In this document: one piece after another, positions 18,874 through 27,327 of the stretch
Numbering within the stretch: position 1 is the first letter of the stretch
Layout: every line of letters starts with the position of its first letter
Assembly: GCF_016595675.1 (NCBI RefSeq)
Contig: NZ_JAENJH010000003.1
Coordinates: 558,001 to 622,000 of the forward strand
Reading direction: 5' to 3'
Length of the DNA: 64,000 bases
DNA from: Prauserella cavernicola
GTDB lineage: Bacteria > Actinomycetota > Actinomycetes > Mycobacteriales > Pseudonocardiaceae
Notes under the pieces: generated by a model
What the model saw: only the letters and a program-made list of their open reading frames with translations
What the model was told of the DNA's origin: nothing
Database searches by the model: none
Program-made: the position numbers and the translations under genes

Positions 18874-19791
18874 GTGAACAACTCCAGCCTGAGCAGGCGC
18901 GGTTTTATCCGCGGTGCTACCGGAGTGGGACTCGGTCTCGCGGTCGGTGGCGGCGCGTTGGCCAGCGGGTGCACCTCGATCAGTGTCGCGGCGGGAGGTG
19001 ACGGAGGAGACCTGCTCGATCGGCTGCGAGCTTCCGGCACCGTCCGAATGGGTTTCGCGAACGAGCGTCCGTTCGGCTTCATCAACGCCGAGGGCAACCT
19101 GACCGGGGAAGCACCGGAGATCGGAAAGGCCGTGTTCCAGCGGCTCGGCGTCGATTCCTTCGAGCCGAAACTCGCCGACTTCAGCTCCCTCATTCCGGGG
19201 TTGAAGGCCGGCCTGTTCGACGTGATCGCCGCCGGTATGTACATCACTCCGGACCGTTGCGCCGAGATCGAGTTCACCAATCCCGACTACAACGCTCCCG
19301 CGGCACTGTTGCTGCGGCAGGGCAATCCACTTGGTCTGTCCGATCTGGACACCATCGTCAAGCAGCAGGCACGCATCGGCGTGCTCACCGGCTCGGTCGA
19401 ACAGGGCTACGCGGCGGACCTCGGCATCCCGGCCGGGCGTACGGTCGTGTTCCCCGACCAGTCGTCCGGTATCGACGGCGTGCGCGCAGGCCGAGCCGAC
19501 TGCCTGATGCTGACGCGGCTCTCGCTCGTGTCCGCGCTCGGTGAGCGGCCCGGTGCCGGGCTGGAGATCGGCGAGACATTCATCCCGACCGTCAACGGCG
19601 AGGAGCAGTACGGCGCCGGTGGCTTCGGATTCCGGAAGGGCGAGACCGGTATCGTCGACGCGTTCAACAACGAGCTCGCCGCCATGAAGGACAGCGGCGA
19701 GGTCCTGAAGCTCGTCAAGCCGTTCGGGTTCTCCCAGGACGAGATGACCGACCTGACCGCGCAGCAGCTCTGTACGGGCACCGCGGGCTGA
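18874..19791 (+). CDS. ehuB: Ectoine/hydroxyectoine-type ABC transporter substrate-binding lipoprotein, copy 2
   Basis: 305 residues from the GTG at 18874, chosen because GGAGGAGGAG lies upstream and the Tat motif SRRGFIRG then falls at the N-terminus. Lipobox LASGC (Cys33). The mature domain begins VRMGFANERPFGF and contains GMYITPDRC, parallel to copy 1 but diverged by eye to little more than half identity, with Tyr replacing Phe in the GM(F/Y)ITP segment. A diverged paralogue rather than a recent copy; its ligand preference may differ. Confidence 0.84.
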   Translation: MNNSSLSRRGFIRGATGVGLGLAVGGGALASGCTSISVAAGGDGGDLLDRLRASGTVRMGFANERPFGFINAEGNLTGEAPEIGKAVFQRLGVDSFEPKLADFSSLIPGLKAGLFDVIAAGMYITPDRCAEIEFTNPDYNAPAALLLRQGNPLGLSDLDTIVKQQARIGVLTGSVEQGYAADLGIPAGRTVVFPDQSSGIDGVRAGRADCLMLTRLSLVSALGERPGAGLEIGETFIPTVNGEEQYGAGGFGFRKGETGIVDAFNNELAAMKDSGEVLKLVKPFGFSQDEMTDLTAQQLCTGTAG

Positions 19792-19801
19792 GGGGGCGAG
19801 A

Positions 19802-20488
19802 ATGTCATCGGGCTTGATGTCCTTCATCTGGGAGGGACTGGCCAACACCCTCCTGCTCACCGTCTTCGGTGCTCTGCTGGGGCTCGTCTTCGCGTTCATC
19901 GCGGGGCTAGGGCGCTCGAGCGAGCGCAAGTGGGTCCGCGGGATCGCGATGGTCTACACGGAGGTGTTCCGTGGATTCCCCTCGCTGGTCCTGCTGTTCG
20001 TACTGATCTTCATCATCCCGACGTTCGGCTTCCAGCTGAACCCGTTGATCGCCGGCATCCTGGCGCTCGCACTCAACATCGGTGCCTATGCGGCCGAGGT
20101 GGTGCGAGGTGCGGTCAAGGCCGTGCCTCCCGGCCAGCTCGAGGCCGCGATCGCGCTGAACTTCACGCCCGTGCAGCGACTGCGCAAGGTGATCCTGCCC
20201 CAGGCGGTCGTCGCGATGATCCCGCCGTTCACCAACAACCTGATCGAGCTGCTCAAAGCGACCTCACTCGTGTCGCTGGTCTACATCTCCGACTTCACGT
20301 TCGCCGCGCAGCTCATTCGCGCGTCGACGGGCGAGACCGCGCTGGTGTTCTTCGGACTGCTGGTCGGTTACGGCATCATCGCGCTGGTCTTCACGACGGC
20401 GATGAAGCTGCTCGAGCGCATGGCCGCCCGCTCGCTGGGCCGGACCGTGCCGTCGGGGCTGTTCGGGCGTAAGGAGGTCGCGGCGTGA
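19802..20488 (+). CDS. ehuC: Ehu-type ABC transporter permease, copy 2
   Basis: 228-residue HisMQ-family permease. EAA loop GAVKAVPPGQLEAAIALNFT near residue 101 and the segment VFRGFPSLVLLFVLIFIIPTFG replace the corresponding copy 1 sequences. ATG start 10 bases after ehuB2. Its stop overlaps the next GTG (GTGA). Confidence 0.85.
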   Translation: MSSGLMSFIWEGLANTLLLTVFGALLGLVFAFIAGLGRSSERKWVRGIAMVYTEVFRGFPSLVLLFVLIFIIPTFGFQLNPLIAGILALALNIGAYAAEVVRGAVKAVPPGQLEAAIALNFTPVQRLRKVILPQAVVAMIPPFTNNLIELLKATSLVSLVYISDFTFAAQLIRASTGETALVFFGLLVGYGIIALVFTTAMKLLERMAARSLGRTVPSGLFGRKEVAA

Positions 20489-21144
20489 ATTTCGAGTGGA
20501 GCGGCGTGTGGGACGCGATGCCCACCATGCTCGACGGCTTGCTCGTCGCGCTCACCGCCACCGGCATCGGCTACGTGATCGCACTGGTGCTCGGCCTGGT
20601 CTTCGCGTTCATGCGGCGCAGCGAAAGCCGCTGGATCAGCATGCCCGTGGGCTTCCTGGTCGAGTTCATCCGTTCGACCCCGTTGCTCGTGCAGCTCTTT
20701 TTCTTCTTCTACGTGCTGCCGTTGATCGGGATCAGCGTCTCGCCGCTGGCGACCGGCGCGTTCGCGCTCGGCCTGCACTATGCGACCTACACCTCCGAGG
20801 TGTATCGCGCGGGCATCGACGGGGTTCCGCAGGGACAGTGGGAGGCGTCCACCGCGCTCAACCTGTCGACGCGGCGCACGTGGACCAACGTGATCCTGCC
20901 GCAGGCCATCCCGCGCGTGGTCCCCGCGCTCGGCAACTACGTCATCGCGATGTTCAAGGACACCCCGCAGCTACTGGCGATCACGGTGGTGGAGATGCTC
21001 GGCGGAGCCATCGCGATCGGCTCCGAGACCTTCCGGTACTCCGAACCGATCGCCGCTGCCGGACTGGTGTACCTCGTCGTCGCACTGCTGATGGCCTGGG
21101 TCGCTCGCATGGTCGAGCGCCGCTATGGCCAGGTCCGCGTCTGA
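20485..21144 (+). CDS. ehuD: Ehu-type ABC transporter permease, copy 2
   Basis: 219-residue permease with FIRSTPLLVQLFFFFYVLPLIG and EAA loop GIDGVPQGQWEASTALNLST near residue 111, very close to copy 1 in these motifs. GTG start overlapping ehuC2 by four bases. Confidence 0.86.
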   Translation: MNFEWSGVWDAMPTMLDGLLVALTATGIGYVIALVLGLVFAFMRRSESRWISMPVGFLVEFIRSTPLLVQLFFFFYVLPLIGISVSPLATGAFALGLHYATYTSEVYRAGIDGVPQGQWEASTALNLSTRRTWTNVILPQAIPRVVPALGNYVIAMFKDTPQLLAITVVEMLGGAIAIGSETFRYSEPIAAAGLVYLVVALLMAWVARMVERRYGQVRV

Positions 21145-21163
21145 TTGCTAGAGAGGAACGACC

Positions 21164-21949
21164 TTGACCACCACCAATGGTGAGTTCATCACGTTCGACG
21201 GGGTGCACAAGAGCTTCGGCAAGAACGTGGTGCTCGACGACCTGCACTTCTCGGTCGGCGCGGGGGAGCGGGTCACGCTGATCGGGCCCAGTGGCTCCGG
21301 CAAGACCACGATCCTGCGGATGCTGATGACGCTGACCCGGCCCGACCGGGGCACGATCAGCGTCGACGGCGACTACCTGTACCACGAGAAGAGCGGCGAC
21401 CAGCTCGTTCCTGCGAGCGAGGCGCACATCCGCAAGGTGCGCAGCCGGATCACGATGGTGTTCCAGCACTTCAACCTGTTCCCCAACATGAAGGTGCTGC
21501 GCAACGTCACCGAGGCGCCGATCCACGTGCTCGGCACGCCGAAGGACGAGGCGGAGGCCAAGGGCAAGGAACTGCTCGAGCTGGTCGGGCTCGGCGACAA
21601 GCTCAACGCCCACCCCTCGCAGCTCTCCGGTGGGCAGCAGCAGCGAGTGGCGATCGCGCGGGCGCTGGCCGTCGACCCCGACGTGCTGCTGCTCGACGAG
21701 GTCACCTCGGCGCTCGACCCCGAGATCGCGGCCGAGGTGCTGGACGTCCTGCGTGACATCGCGAAGTCCACGGACGTGACGATGCTGCTCGTCACCCACG
21801 CGATGAAGTTCGCTCGCGACGTCTCGCACCGGGTGCTGATGTTCAACGAGGGCAAGATCATCGAGGACGCCTCGCCGGAACAGCTGTTCAACGAACCCGA
21901 ACACGATCGCACAAAGAGCTTCCTGCGCTCGGTCATCGACGAGTCCTGA
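21164..21949 (+). CDS. ehuA: Ehu-type ABC transporter ATPase, copy 2
   Basis: 261 residues. Walker A GPSGSGKT near residue 43, signature LSGGQQQRVAIARAL, Walker B VLLLDEVTSALDP, switch LVTHAMK. Carries the same EhuA-type insertion (HEKSGDQLVPASEAHIR). TTG start chosen because GAGAGGA is 6 bases upstream. Clearly alignable with copy 1 throughout but with many substitutions, implying an old duplication or separate acquisition. Confidence 0.87.
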   Translation: MTTTNGEFITFDGVHKSFGKNVVLDDLHFSVGAGERVTLIGPSGSGKTTILRMLMTLTRPDRGTISVDGDYLYHEKSGDQLVPASEAHIRKVRSRITMVFQHFNLFPNMKVLRNVTEAPIHVLGTPKDEAEAKGKELLELVGLGDKLNAHPSQLSGGQQQRVAIARALAVDPDVLLLDEVTSALDPEIAAEVLDVLRDIAKSTDVTMLLVTHAMKFARDVSHRVLMFNEGKIIEDASPEQLFNEPEHDRTKSFLRSVIDES

Positions 21950-21959
21950 CGGGCGGCGT

Positions 21960-21965
21960 TACGGT
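21960..21965 (+). promoter_or_regulatory. -10 hexamer for crotonase gene
   Basis: TACGGT 6 bases before the ATG at 21972. An AGGAG abuts the ATG with no spacing, too close to work as a ribosome site. Confidence 0.42.
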
Positions 21966-21971
21966 CAGGAG

Positions 21972-22745
21972 ATGGGCGAGTACGAACATCTCCTGACCAA
22001 GCGCGAGGGCGACACGGTCACGATCACGATGAACCGGGCGTCCCGGCGTAACTCTCTGTCCGAGGACCATCTCGTCGAACTCGTGACCGCGTTCGAAGAG
22101 GCGGGCTCGTCCGACGCGACCGGCATCGTGCTCGCGGGCGCGGGGCCGGTCTTCTCGGCGGGCCACGACTTCGGCGACGTGGCCGCCCGTGACCTCATGG
22201 GCGTGCGCGACCTGCTGCGCGTGTGCACCGATCTCATGCAGACGATGCACGCGGTGCCGCAGGTCGTGCTCGCGCGCGTGCACGGTCTCGCCACGGCGGC
22301 GGGATGCCAGCTCGTGGCGTCGTGCGACCTCGCGGTGGCCGCCGAGTCGGCCGGCTTCGCGCTGCCCGGCGGCAAGGGCGGCTGGTTCTGCCACACCCCC
22401 GCGGTGCCGGTGGCGCGCTCGGTGGGCCGCAAGCGGCTGATGGAGATGGCACTGACCGGCGACGTGGTGGATGCGGCCACGGCACTGGACTGGGGTCTGG
22501 TCAACCGGGTCGTGCCCGATGCCGAGCTCGATGACGCCGTCGCGGAGCTGCTCGGCCGCGCGACGCGGGGGAGCAGGGCGTCGAAGGCGATGGGCAAGCA
22601 GACGCTCTACGCCCAGCTCGACCGTCCGGAGGACGACGCGTACGCGATCGCGATCGAGGTGATGGCGAGCGCCTCGCAGCTGCCGGGAGCCCGTGAGGGC
22701 ATGGCGGCGTTCCTGGAGAAGCGCAAGCCGGACTGGCGCGACTGA
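21972..22745 (+). CDS. Crotonase-superfamily protein of the ECHDC3 type, catalytic glutamates missing
   Basis: 257 residues with the enoyl-CoA hydratase/isomerase fold. The oxyanion-hole segments are recognisable (VFSAGHDFG, LATAAGCQLVASCDLAV). The two glutamates of canonical hydratase (rat Glu144 and Glu164) are replaced: Gln in AAGCQLV and Gly in FALPGGKGGW. The run GCQLVASCDLAV and the CHTPAVPVAR segment match the human ECHDC3 group, whose chemistry is poorly defined. Separate from the ehu operon by 22 bases but probably leaderless. Classical hydratase activity is not expected. Confidence 0.85.
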   Translation: MGEYEHLLTKREGDTVTITMNRASRRNSLSEDHLVELVTAFEEAGSSDATGIVLAGAGPVFSAGHDFGDVAARDLMGVRDLLRVCTDLMQTMHAVPQVVLARVHGLATAAGCQLVASCDLAVAAESAGFALPGGKGGWFCHTPAVPVARSVGRKRLMEMALTGDVVDAATALDWGLVNRVVPDAELDDAVAELLGRATRGSRASKAMGKQTLYAQLDRPEDDAYAIAIEVMASASQLPGAREGMAAFLEKRKPDWRD

Positions 22746-22762
22746 GCCCGGGCCAGCCGGAT

Positions 22763-22815
22763 GCGGTGAAGGGCACCTTTACCGCATCCAACGCGGTAAA
22801 GGTGCCCTTCACCGC
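22763..22815. terminator. Perfect 23-bp hairpin, bidirectional terminator and dispersed repeat
   Basis: Left arm 22763-22785 and right arm 22793-22815 are exact inverse complements around the loop ATCCAAC. Core sequence GGTGAAGGGCACCTTTACC. It lies exactly between two convergent genes, 17 bases after one stop and 2 bases from the other. A near-identical element is at 56881-56935. Confidence 0.75.
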
Positions 22816-22817
22816 GG

Positions 22818-23360
22818 TCAGGCCCGGCGTTCGTGGAGGAGCAGGAGCGCGTAGGCGGCCAGCGACTGGGCGTCGGTGATCTCCCCGCTGCCGATTAGCT
22901 TCTCGAACTCGGCCCTGGAGAAGGACGCCATGCGCATGTCCTGTTCCTCGTGCTCACGCTCGTGCCTGCCCTCGCGCAGCTCGGTCGCGAGGTAGGCGGT
23001 GCCGCGCTGGCTCGACATACCCGCCGCGACGTCGAGCACGCCGAGCTCGATCATCGACCCGGCCTCGAGCCCGGTCTCCTCGCGCAGCTCGCGCGCGGCC
23101 AGCTCCAAGGGGTCGGTCTCGACCTGGCCCGGAGCGGTGCCCTGCGGGAACTCCCACCGGCGCAGGCCGAGCGGGTAGCGGAACTGTTCCACCAGGTGGA
23201 GACGGTCGCCGTCCAGGGGAATGATCAGGGCGTAGTGCGGTTTGTCGACCACGCCGTAGATGCCGTCGGAGCCGTCCGGCCTGCGGATGGCGTCCTCGCG
23301 AACGGTCATCCAGTCGTTGCGGTACACCTCGCGGCTCGACACGCGCTGTATGGGGTCCAC
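22818..23360 (-). CDS. Nudix hydrolase, ADP-ribose pyrophosphatase-like
   Basis: 180 residues. A Nudix box is present around residues 75-103, with its core [17 protein letters not shown] carrying the metal-binding REXXEE residues; the N-terminal part [22 protein letters not shown] is typical of ADP-sugar pyrophosphatases. Probably hydrolyses ADP-ribose or a similar nucleoside diphosphate compound to AMP. GTG start at 23360; divergent from nucS with only 35 bases between start codons, so the promoters must overlap. Confidence 0.88.
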   Translation of the reverse strand: MDPIQRVSSREVYRNDWMTVREDAIRRPDGSDGIYGVVDKPHYALIIPLDGDRLHLVEQFRYPLGLRRWEFPQGTAPGQVETDPLELAARELREETGLEAGSMIELGVLDVAAGMSSQRGTAYLATELREGRHEREHEEQDMRMASFSRAEFEKLIGSGEITDAQSLAAYALLLLHERRA

Positions 23361-23382
23361 GATCCCAGTCTGCCAAGTCCCT

Positions 23383-23388
23383 TAATCT
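23383..23388 (+). promoter_or_regulatory. -10 hexamer for leaderless nucS
   Basis: TAATCT, 7 bases before the GTG start; no ribosome site between. Confidence 0.52.
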
Positions 23389-23395
23389 CTCCCGG

Positions 23396-24055
23396 GTGCG
23401 CTTGGTAATCGCCCGGTGCCAGGTCGACTACGCCGGCCGGCTCACCGCCCACCTGCCCATGGCCACGCGGCTGCTGCTCGTCAAGTCCGACGGGTCCGTG
23501 TCGGTCCACTCCGACGACCGCGCCTACAAGCCGCTGAACTGGATGAGCCCGCCGTGCTGGCTCATCGAGGACGGCAACCTCTGGATCGTGGAGAACAAGG
23601 CGGGCGAGAAGCTCGTCATCACGATCGAGTCCGTGCTCGACGAGATGAAGCACGACCTCGGCGCAGAGCCGGGCCTGGTCAAGGACGGCGTCGAGTCGCA
23701 CCTGCAGGAGCTGCTCGCCGAGCACATCACGACGCTGGGCGAGGGCTACTCGCTCGTGCGCCGCGAGTACCCGACCGCGATCGGGCCCGTCGACATCCTC
23801 GCGCGCGACGCGGGGGGAGCCGCCGTGGCCGTGGAGATCAAGCGGCGCGGCGAGATCGACGGGGTCGAGCAGCTGACGCGCTACCTCGAGCTGCTCAACC
23901 GCGACCCGCTGCTCGCTCCGGTGCAGGGCGTGTTCGCCGCGCAGCAGATCAAACCGCAGGCCCGTACGCTCGCCGAGGACCGGGGCATCCGCTGTCTCAC
24001 GCTGGACTACGACGCACTGCGGGGCATCGAGTCCGACGAGTTCCGCCTGTTCTAG
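23396..24055 (+). CDS. nucS: Mismatch-specific endonuclease NucS/EndoMS
   Basis: 219 residues. N-terminal DNA-binding/dimerisation domain with the aromatic segment [12 protein letters not shown] near residue 45, and a C-terminal RecB-like nuclease domain with Asp133 (PVDIL), Glu147 and Lys149 (VEIKRR) plus the following EQLTRY. It cuts both strands at mismatches and replaces MutS/MutL in most actinobacteria. The C-terminus DEFRLF fits the sliding-clamp-binding tail of the family. Matches Rv1321 of M. tuberculosis. GTG start is supported by leaderless spacing to TAATCT. Confidence 0.95.
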   Translation: MRLVIARCQVDYAGRLTAHLPMATRLLLVKSDGSVSVHSDDRAYKPLNWMSPPCWLIEDGNLWIVENKAGEKLVITIESVLDEMKHDLGAEPGLVKDGVESHLQELLAEHITTLGEGYSLVRREYPTAIGPVDILARDAGGAAVAVEIKRRGEIDGVEQLTRYLELLNRDPLLAPVQGVFAAQQIKPQARTLAEDRGIRCLTLDYDALRGIESDEFRLF

Positions 24056-24120
24056 GTCTGCCCCGGCGCCAGCTCGGGGAGTCAAACAGTCACTAACCCA
24101 TGCCGATTTGAGGTGTGGCA

Positions 24121-24149
24121 TTCACTTGGGTGAAATCGTGCGGTAATGT
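24121..24149 (+). promoter_or_regulatory. Candidate promoter of the symporter operon
   Basis: TTCACT (24121-24126), 17-base spacer, TAATGT (24144-24149), about 60 bases before the GTG at 24211. Confidence 0.42.
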
Positions 24150-24210
24150 GCGCGCGCAGGTTGATCCCTGATGAATCTTGTTGACTGATGTTGATTCCGG
24201 AGGTGGGCTG

Positions 24211-25911
24211 GTGACCGTCCTCGCCCAGGCGGATCTGCGGCTCGACGCGAACGCGATCGATTACTTACTCCTGGCGTTCTACTTCTTCGTAGTCCTCGGG
24301 ATCGGCTACCTGGCTCGAAAGCAGGTGTCGACGAGCCTCGACTTCTTCCTCTCCGGCAGGTCACTGCCGGCGTGGGTCACCGGGCTCGCGTTCATCGCGG
24401 CCAACCTCGGTGCCATCGAGGTCATGGGTATGTCGGCCAACGGCGCCGAGTACGGCCTGCCGACCGCGCACTACTTCTGGATCGGCGCCGTACCCGCGAT
24501 GCTGTTCCTCGGCATCGTGATGATGCCGTTCTACTACGGCTCGAAGGTGCGCAGCGTCCCCGAGTTCATGCTCCGACGCTTCGGCAAACCCGCGCACCTG
24601 GTGAACGGGATCAGCTTCGCGGCGGCCCAGATCCTCATCGCGGGCGCCAACCTCTTCCTGCTCGCGAGCGTCGTGAACCTGCTGCTCGGCTGGCCCATCT
24701 GGGTCTCGGTGATCCTCGCGGCCGTGATCGTGCTGTCGTACACGGCGCTCGGCGGCCTCTCCGCCGCGATCTACAACGAGGTGCTCCAGTTCTTCGTCAT
24801 CGTGGCGGCGCTGCTGCCGCTGACGATCGTCGGCCTCTACAAGGTCGGCGGCTGGGACGGCCTCGTCGACAAGGTCGCCGGCGGCCCCGGCGGAGCCGAG
24901 CAGCTCAGCTCCTGGCCCGGTAACCAGCTGACCGGCTTCGGCGACAACTTCCTGTCGGTGCTCGGCCTCGTGTTCGGTCTCGGCTTCGTGCTGTCCTTCG
25001 GCTACTGGACGACGAACTTCGTCGAGGTGCAGCGCGCCATGGCGTCGAAGAGCATGTCCGCCGCGCGGCGCACCCCGATCATCGGTGCCTTCCCGAAGAT
25101 CCTCATGCCCTTCATCGTGATCATCCCCGGCATGATCGCCGGCGTCACGGTCACCGAACTCCAGGGTGAGAACAAGGCCGCGCTGATGGCGGGCGACGGC
25201 GCGGAGAGCGGGGCGACGTTCAACGACGCACTGCTGTTGCTCATGCGAGATCTGTTGCCCAACGGCATGCTCGGCATCGCCATCGCCGGTCTGCTCGCCT
25301 CGTTCATGGCCGGTATGGCCGCGAACCTCAGCTCGTTCAACACGGTGTTCACGTACGACATCTGGCAGGCCTACATCAAGAAGGGCGAGTCGGACGAGTA
25401 CTACCTGCGCACCGGCCGGACGGTGACGGCGATCGCGACCGTGCTCGCGATCGGCACCGCGTTCATCGCGTCCACCTACAGCAACCTGATGGACTACCTG
25501 CAGCAGCTGTTCTCGTTCTTCAACGCGCCGCTGTTCGCCACGTTCATCCTCGGTATGTTCTGGAAGCGGATGACGCCGACGGCCGGTTGGACCGGTCTCG
25601 TCAGCGGTACCCTCGCCGCGCTGGGCGTGTTCGCACTCGCCGAGACCGGGGTGTGGGACCTGCCCGGCCAGGGTGCCTCGTTCGTCGGCGCCGGTGCGGC
25701 GTTCGCGGTCGACATCGTCGTGAGTGTCGTGGTCACCTACATGACCCAGCCCAAGCCCGCGCCGCAGCTCGTGGGCCTGGTCTACTCGATGACGCCCAAG
25801 GAGCGGCTCAAGCATGCGACCACTGGCGACGACGCGGGCTGGTACCGCAGCCCCGGTCTGCTCGCCGGAATAGCCCTGGTCATCACCATCGTGCTGAACT
25901 TCATCTTCTAG
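24211..25911 (+). CDS. Sodium:solute symporter family transporter
   Basis: 566-residue polytopic membrane protein with about 13-14 hydrophobic helices. SSS-family features: the helix 1 region YFFVVLGIGYLARKQVSTSLDFFLSGR split by a short loop, WVTGLAFIAANLGAIEVMG near residue 54, and the conserved YTALGGLSAAIYNEVLQ near residue 180. Sodium-coupled uptake is the family function; the substrate (sugar, acid or osmolyte) is not evident. GTG at 24211 is the start because GGAGG lies 7 bases upstream. Followed after 12 bases by a small membrane protein. Confidence 0.9.
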   Translation: MTVLAQADLRLDANAIDYLLLAFYFFVVLGIGYLARKQVSTSLDFFLSGRSLPAWVTGLAFIAANLGAIEVMGMSANGAEYGLPTAHYFWIGAVPAMLFLGIVMMPFYYGSKVRSVPEFMLRRFGKPAHLVNGISFAAAQILIAGANLFLLASVVNLLLGWPIWVSVILAAVIVLSYTALGGLSAAIYNEVLQFFVIVAALLPLTIVGLYKVGGWDGLVDKVAGGPGGAEQLSSWPGNQLTGFGDNFLSVLGLVFGLGFVLSFGYWTTNFVEVQRAMASKSMSAARRTPIIGAFPKILMPFIVIIPGMIAGVTVTELQGENKAALMAGDGAESGATFNDALLLLMRDLLPNGMLGIAIAGLLASFMAGMAANLSSFNTVFTYDIWQAYIKKGESDEYYLRTGRTVTAIATVLAIGTAFIASTYSNLMDYLQQLFSFFNAPLFATFILGMFWKRMTPTAGWTGLVSGTLAALGVFALAETGVWDLPGQGASFVGAGAAFAVDIVVSVVVTYMTQPKPAPQLVGLVYSMTPKERLKHATTGDDAGWYRSPGLLAGIALVITIVLNFIF

Positions 25912-25923
25912 GAGGCGTGGACC

Positions 25924-26211
25924 ATGGCAGACGAGTCGCGCTCGCGCAGCGCTGGCGTATTCGACATCCGGCTGATCATCGCGCTGCTCATGGGTGTGTA
26001 CGGCGCGGTGCTCACGGTGCTCGGCATCGGGTTCACCACCGACGAGGACATGGCCAAGTCCGCGGACATCAACATCAACCTGTGGGCGGGGCTGGCCATG
26101 CTCGTGTTCGCGGGTGTGTTCGTGCTGTGGGCGCAGCTGCGCCCGCTCACGGTCCCGGACAACGTCGAGTCGGACGCCACCGAGGAGGAGGCCGTGGAAC
26201 CGGGGCACTAG
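25924..26211 (+). CDS. Small two-helix membrane protein coupled to the symporter
   Basis: 95 residues: hydrophobic segments near residues 15-38 and 50-72, then an acidic tail (NVESDATEEEAVEPGH). GGAGG sits 8 bases before the ATG and overlaps the end of the symporter gene region, so the two are co-translated. Probably an accessory subunit of the symporter by analogy with small partners of other SSS transporters; I do not recognise a named family. Confidence 0.8.
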   Translation: MADESRSRSAGVFDIRLIIALLMGVYGAVLTVLGIGFTTDEDMAKSADININLWAGLAMLVFAGVFVLWAQLRPLTVPDNVESDATEEEAVEPGH

Positions 26212-26249
26212 AAACCCAGGTTCCGTGCACGCGGCATGTGCGCTCCGGC

Positions 26250-26255
26250 TAACGT
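26250..26255 (+). promoter_or_regulatory. -10 hexamer for DUF3558-like lipoprotein gene
   Basis: TAACGT, 6 bases before the GTG at 26262. Confidence 0.48.
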
Positions 26256-26261
26256 GCACCC

Positions 26262-27245
26262 GTGGTGAATAGTGGCTCCCGCCGTGCGGCGTTCGTGGTC
26301 GGCATCGTCCTTCTCGGACTCGTCGGTGGTTGCGCGGGAGAGGACCTGTCCCGCTCCAACTACCAGCGGACGACCGTGACCGCCGAGGCGGGCAGCGGGC
26401 AGGTCCCGACCGGGCCGATCACCGATCCCACCGTGTCGCTCTCGGCCCTGCGGGCGGTGGACCCGTGCGCGCTGCTCTCCGACGACATCGTCGGCGCGCT
26501 CGGCACGGTGGCCGACGATCCGTACGAGTCGGAGTGGGGCTCGTGCAGCGTGGACGTCGAGGACGCGGGCGGCAAGACCATCGAGCTCGGGGTGGACCTC
26601 GGGGACTCGCCGATGAGTCCCGAGGCCACCGGCGTGATCGAGGACCTGCCACTGACCGAGACCAAGATCGACGACGTCACCTGCTACGTCACCGCGATCA
26701 CCTCGACCGAGCCCGCGCTCGGCGTGACCGTGCAGGTCGGCTACCAGGGCGGCAACCCCTGCGACGTCGGGTTCACGACGCTGCAGAAGGTGGTCCAGTC
26801 GCTGCGCGCCGACCCGGTGACCTACGACGTGCCGGCGGGATCGCTGCTGGAGGCCGATCCGTGCGAGAGCGCCGACGAGGGCGCGCTGTCCTCCGCGCTC
26901 GGCGGTGAGGCCAGCCGCAGGCCGATGGGTCTGCACGAGTGCGACCTCCAGACTGACTCCGACCCGACGATCAGCGTGCGCTTCCGGGAGGGCTACGCGC
27001 CGGACACGAGCGACGGCGGGACCGAGGTCGACCTCGGCGGCGGGGTCAAGGGCATCCAGGAGAAGGGCACCACCGACATCGGCGAGTGCAGCGTCCGGTG
27101 GGTGCACCTCGCAGGCGAGGAGGACGCCAACGAGCTCGCCACGGTGAACTACTACGACTACACCGACGGGGCCGACAAGGACGTCGCCTGCGCGGGCGCG
27201 CTCGAGGTCGCCAAGAGCGTCGCGCCGAACCTGCCCGGCGCGTAG
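26262..27245 (+). CDS. DUF3558-like secreted lipoprotein
   Basis: 327 residues. Signal peptide with lipobox LVGGC (Cys24). The mature region has two similar halves, each opening with a DPC motif (AVDPCALLSDD near residue 66 and EADPCESADEG near residue 204) and each followed by further cysteines, the pattern of tandem DUF3558 domains common in Pseudonocardiaceae lipoproteins. Function unknown; cell-surface location is predicted. GTG 26262 is supported by a TAACGT hexamer at leaderless spacing. Confidence 0.8.
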   Translation: MVNSGSRRAAFVVGIVLLGLVGGCAGEDLSRSNYQRTTVTAEAGSGQVPTGPITDPTVSLSALRAVDPCALLSDDIVGALGTVADDPYESEWGSCSVDVEDAGGKTIELGVDLGDSPMSPEATGVIEDLPLTETKIDDVTCYVTAITSTEPALGVTVQVGYQGGNPCDVGFTTLQKVVQSLRADPVTYDVPAGSLLEADPCESADEGALSSALGGEASRRPMGLHECDLQTDSDPTISVRFREGYAPDTSDGGTEVDLGGGVKGIQEKGTTDIGECSVRWVHLAGEEDANELATVNYYDYTDGADKDVACAGALEVAKSVAPNLPGA

Positions 27246-27327
27246 GTCTTTCGCCACTTGGCGGAAACGGACCCCGGACGGCTAGGTTGAACCTGCTACC
27301 CGCACATCGTTGTGGCTGGAGGTCCGC

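Noticed and set aside
22763-22815. Small frames starting inside the hairpins at 22763 and 56881
   Set aside because: They are translations of the inverted-repeat arms themselves and have no independent support.
24361-26259. Long minus-strand frame opposite the symporter
   Set aside because: Shadow of a clear membrane transporter; composition is typical of antisense translation.
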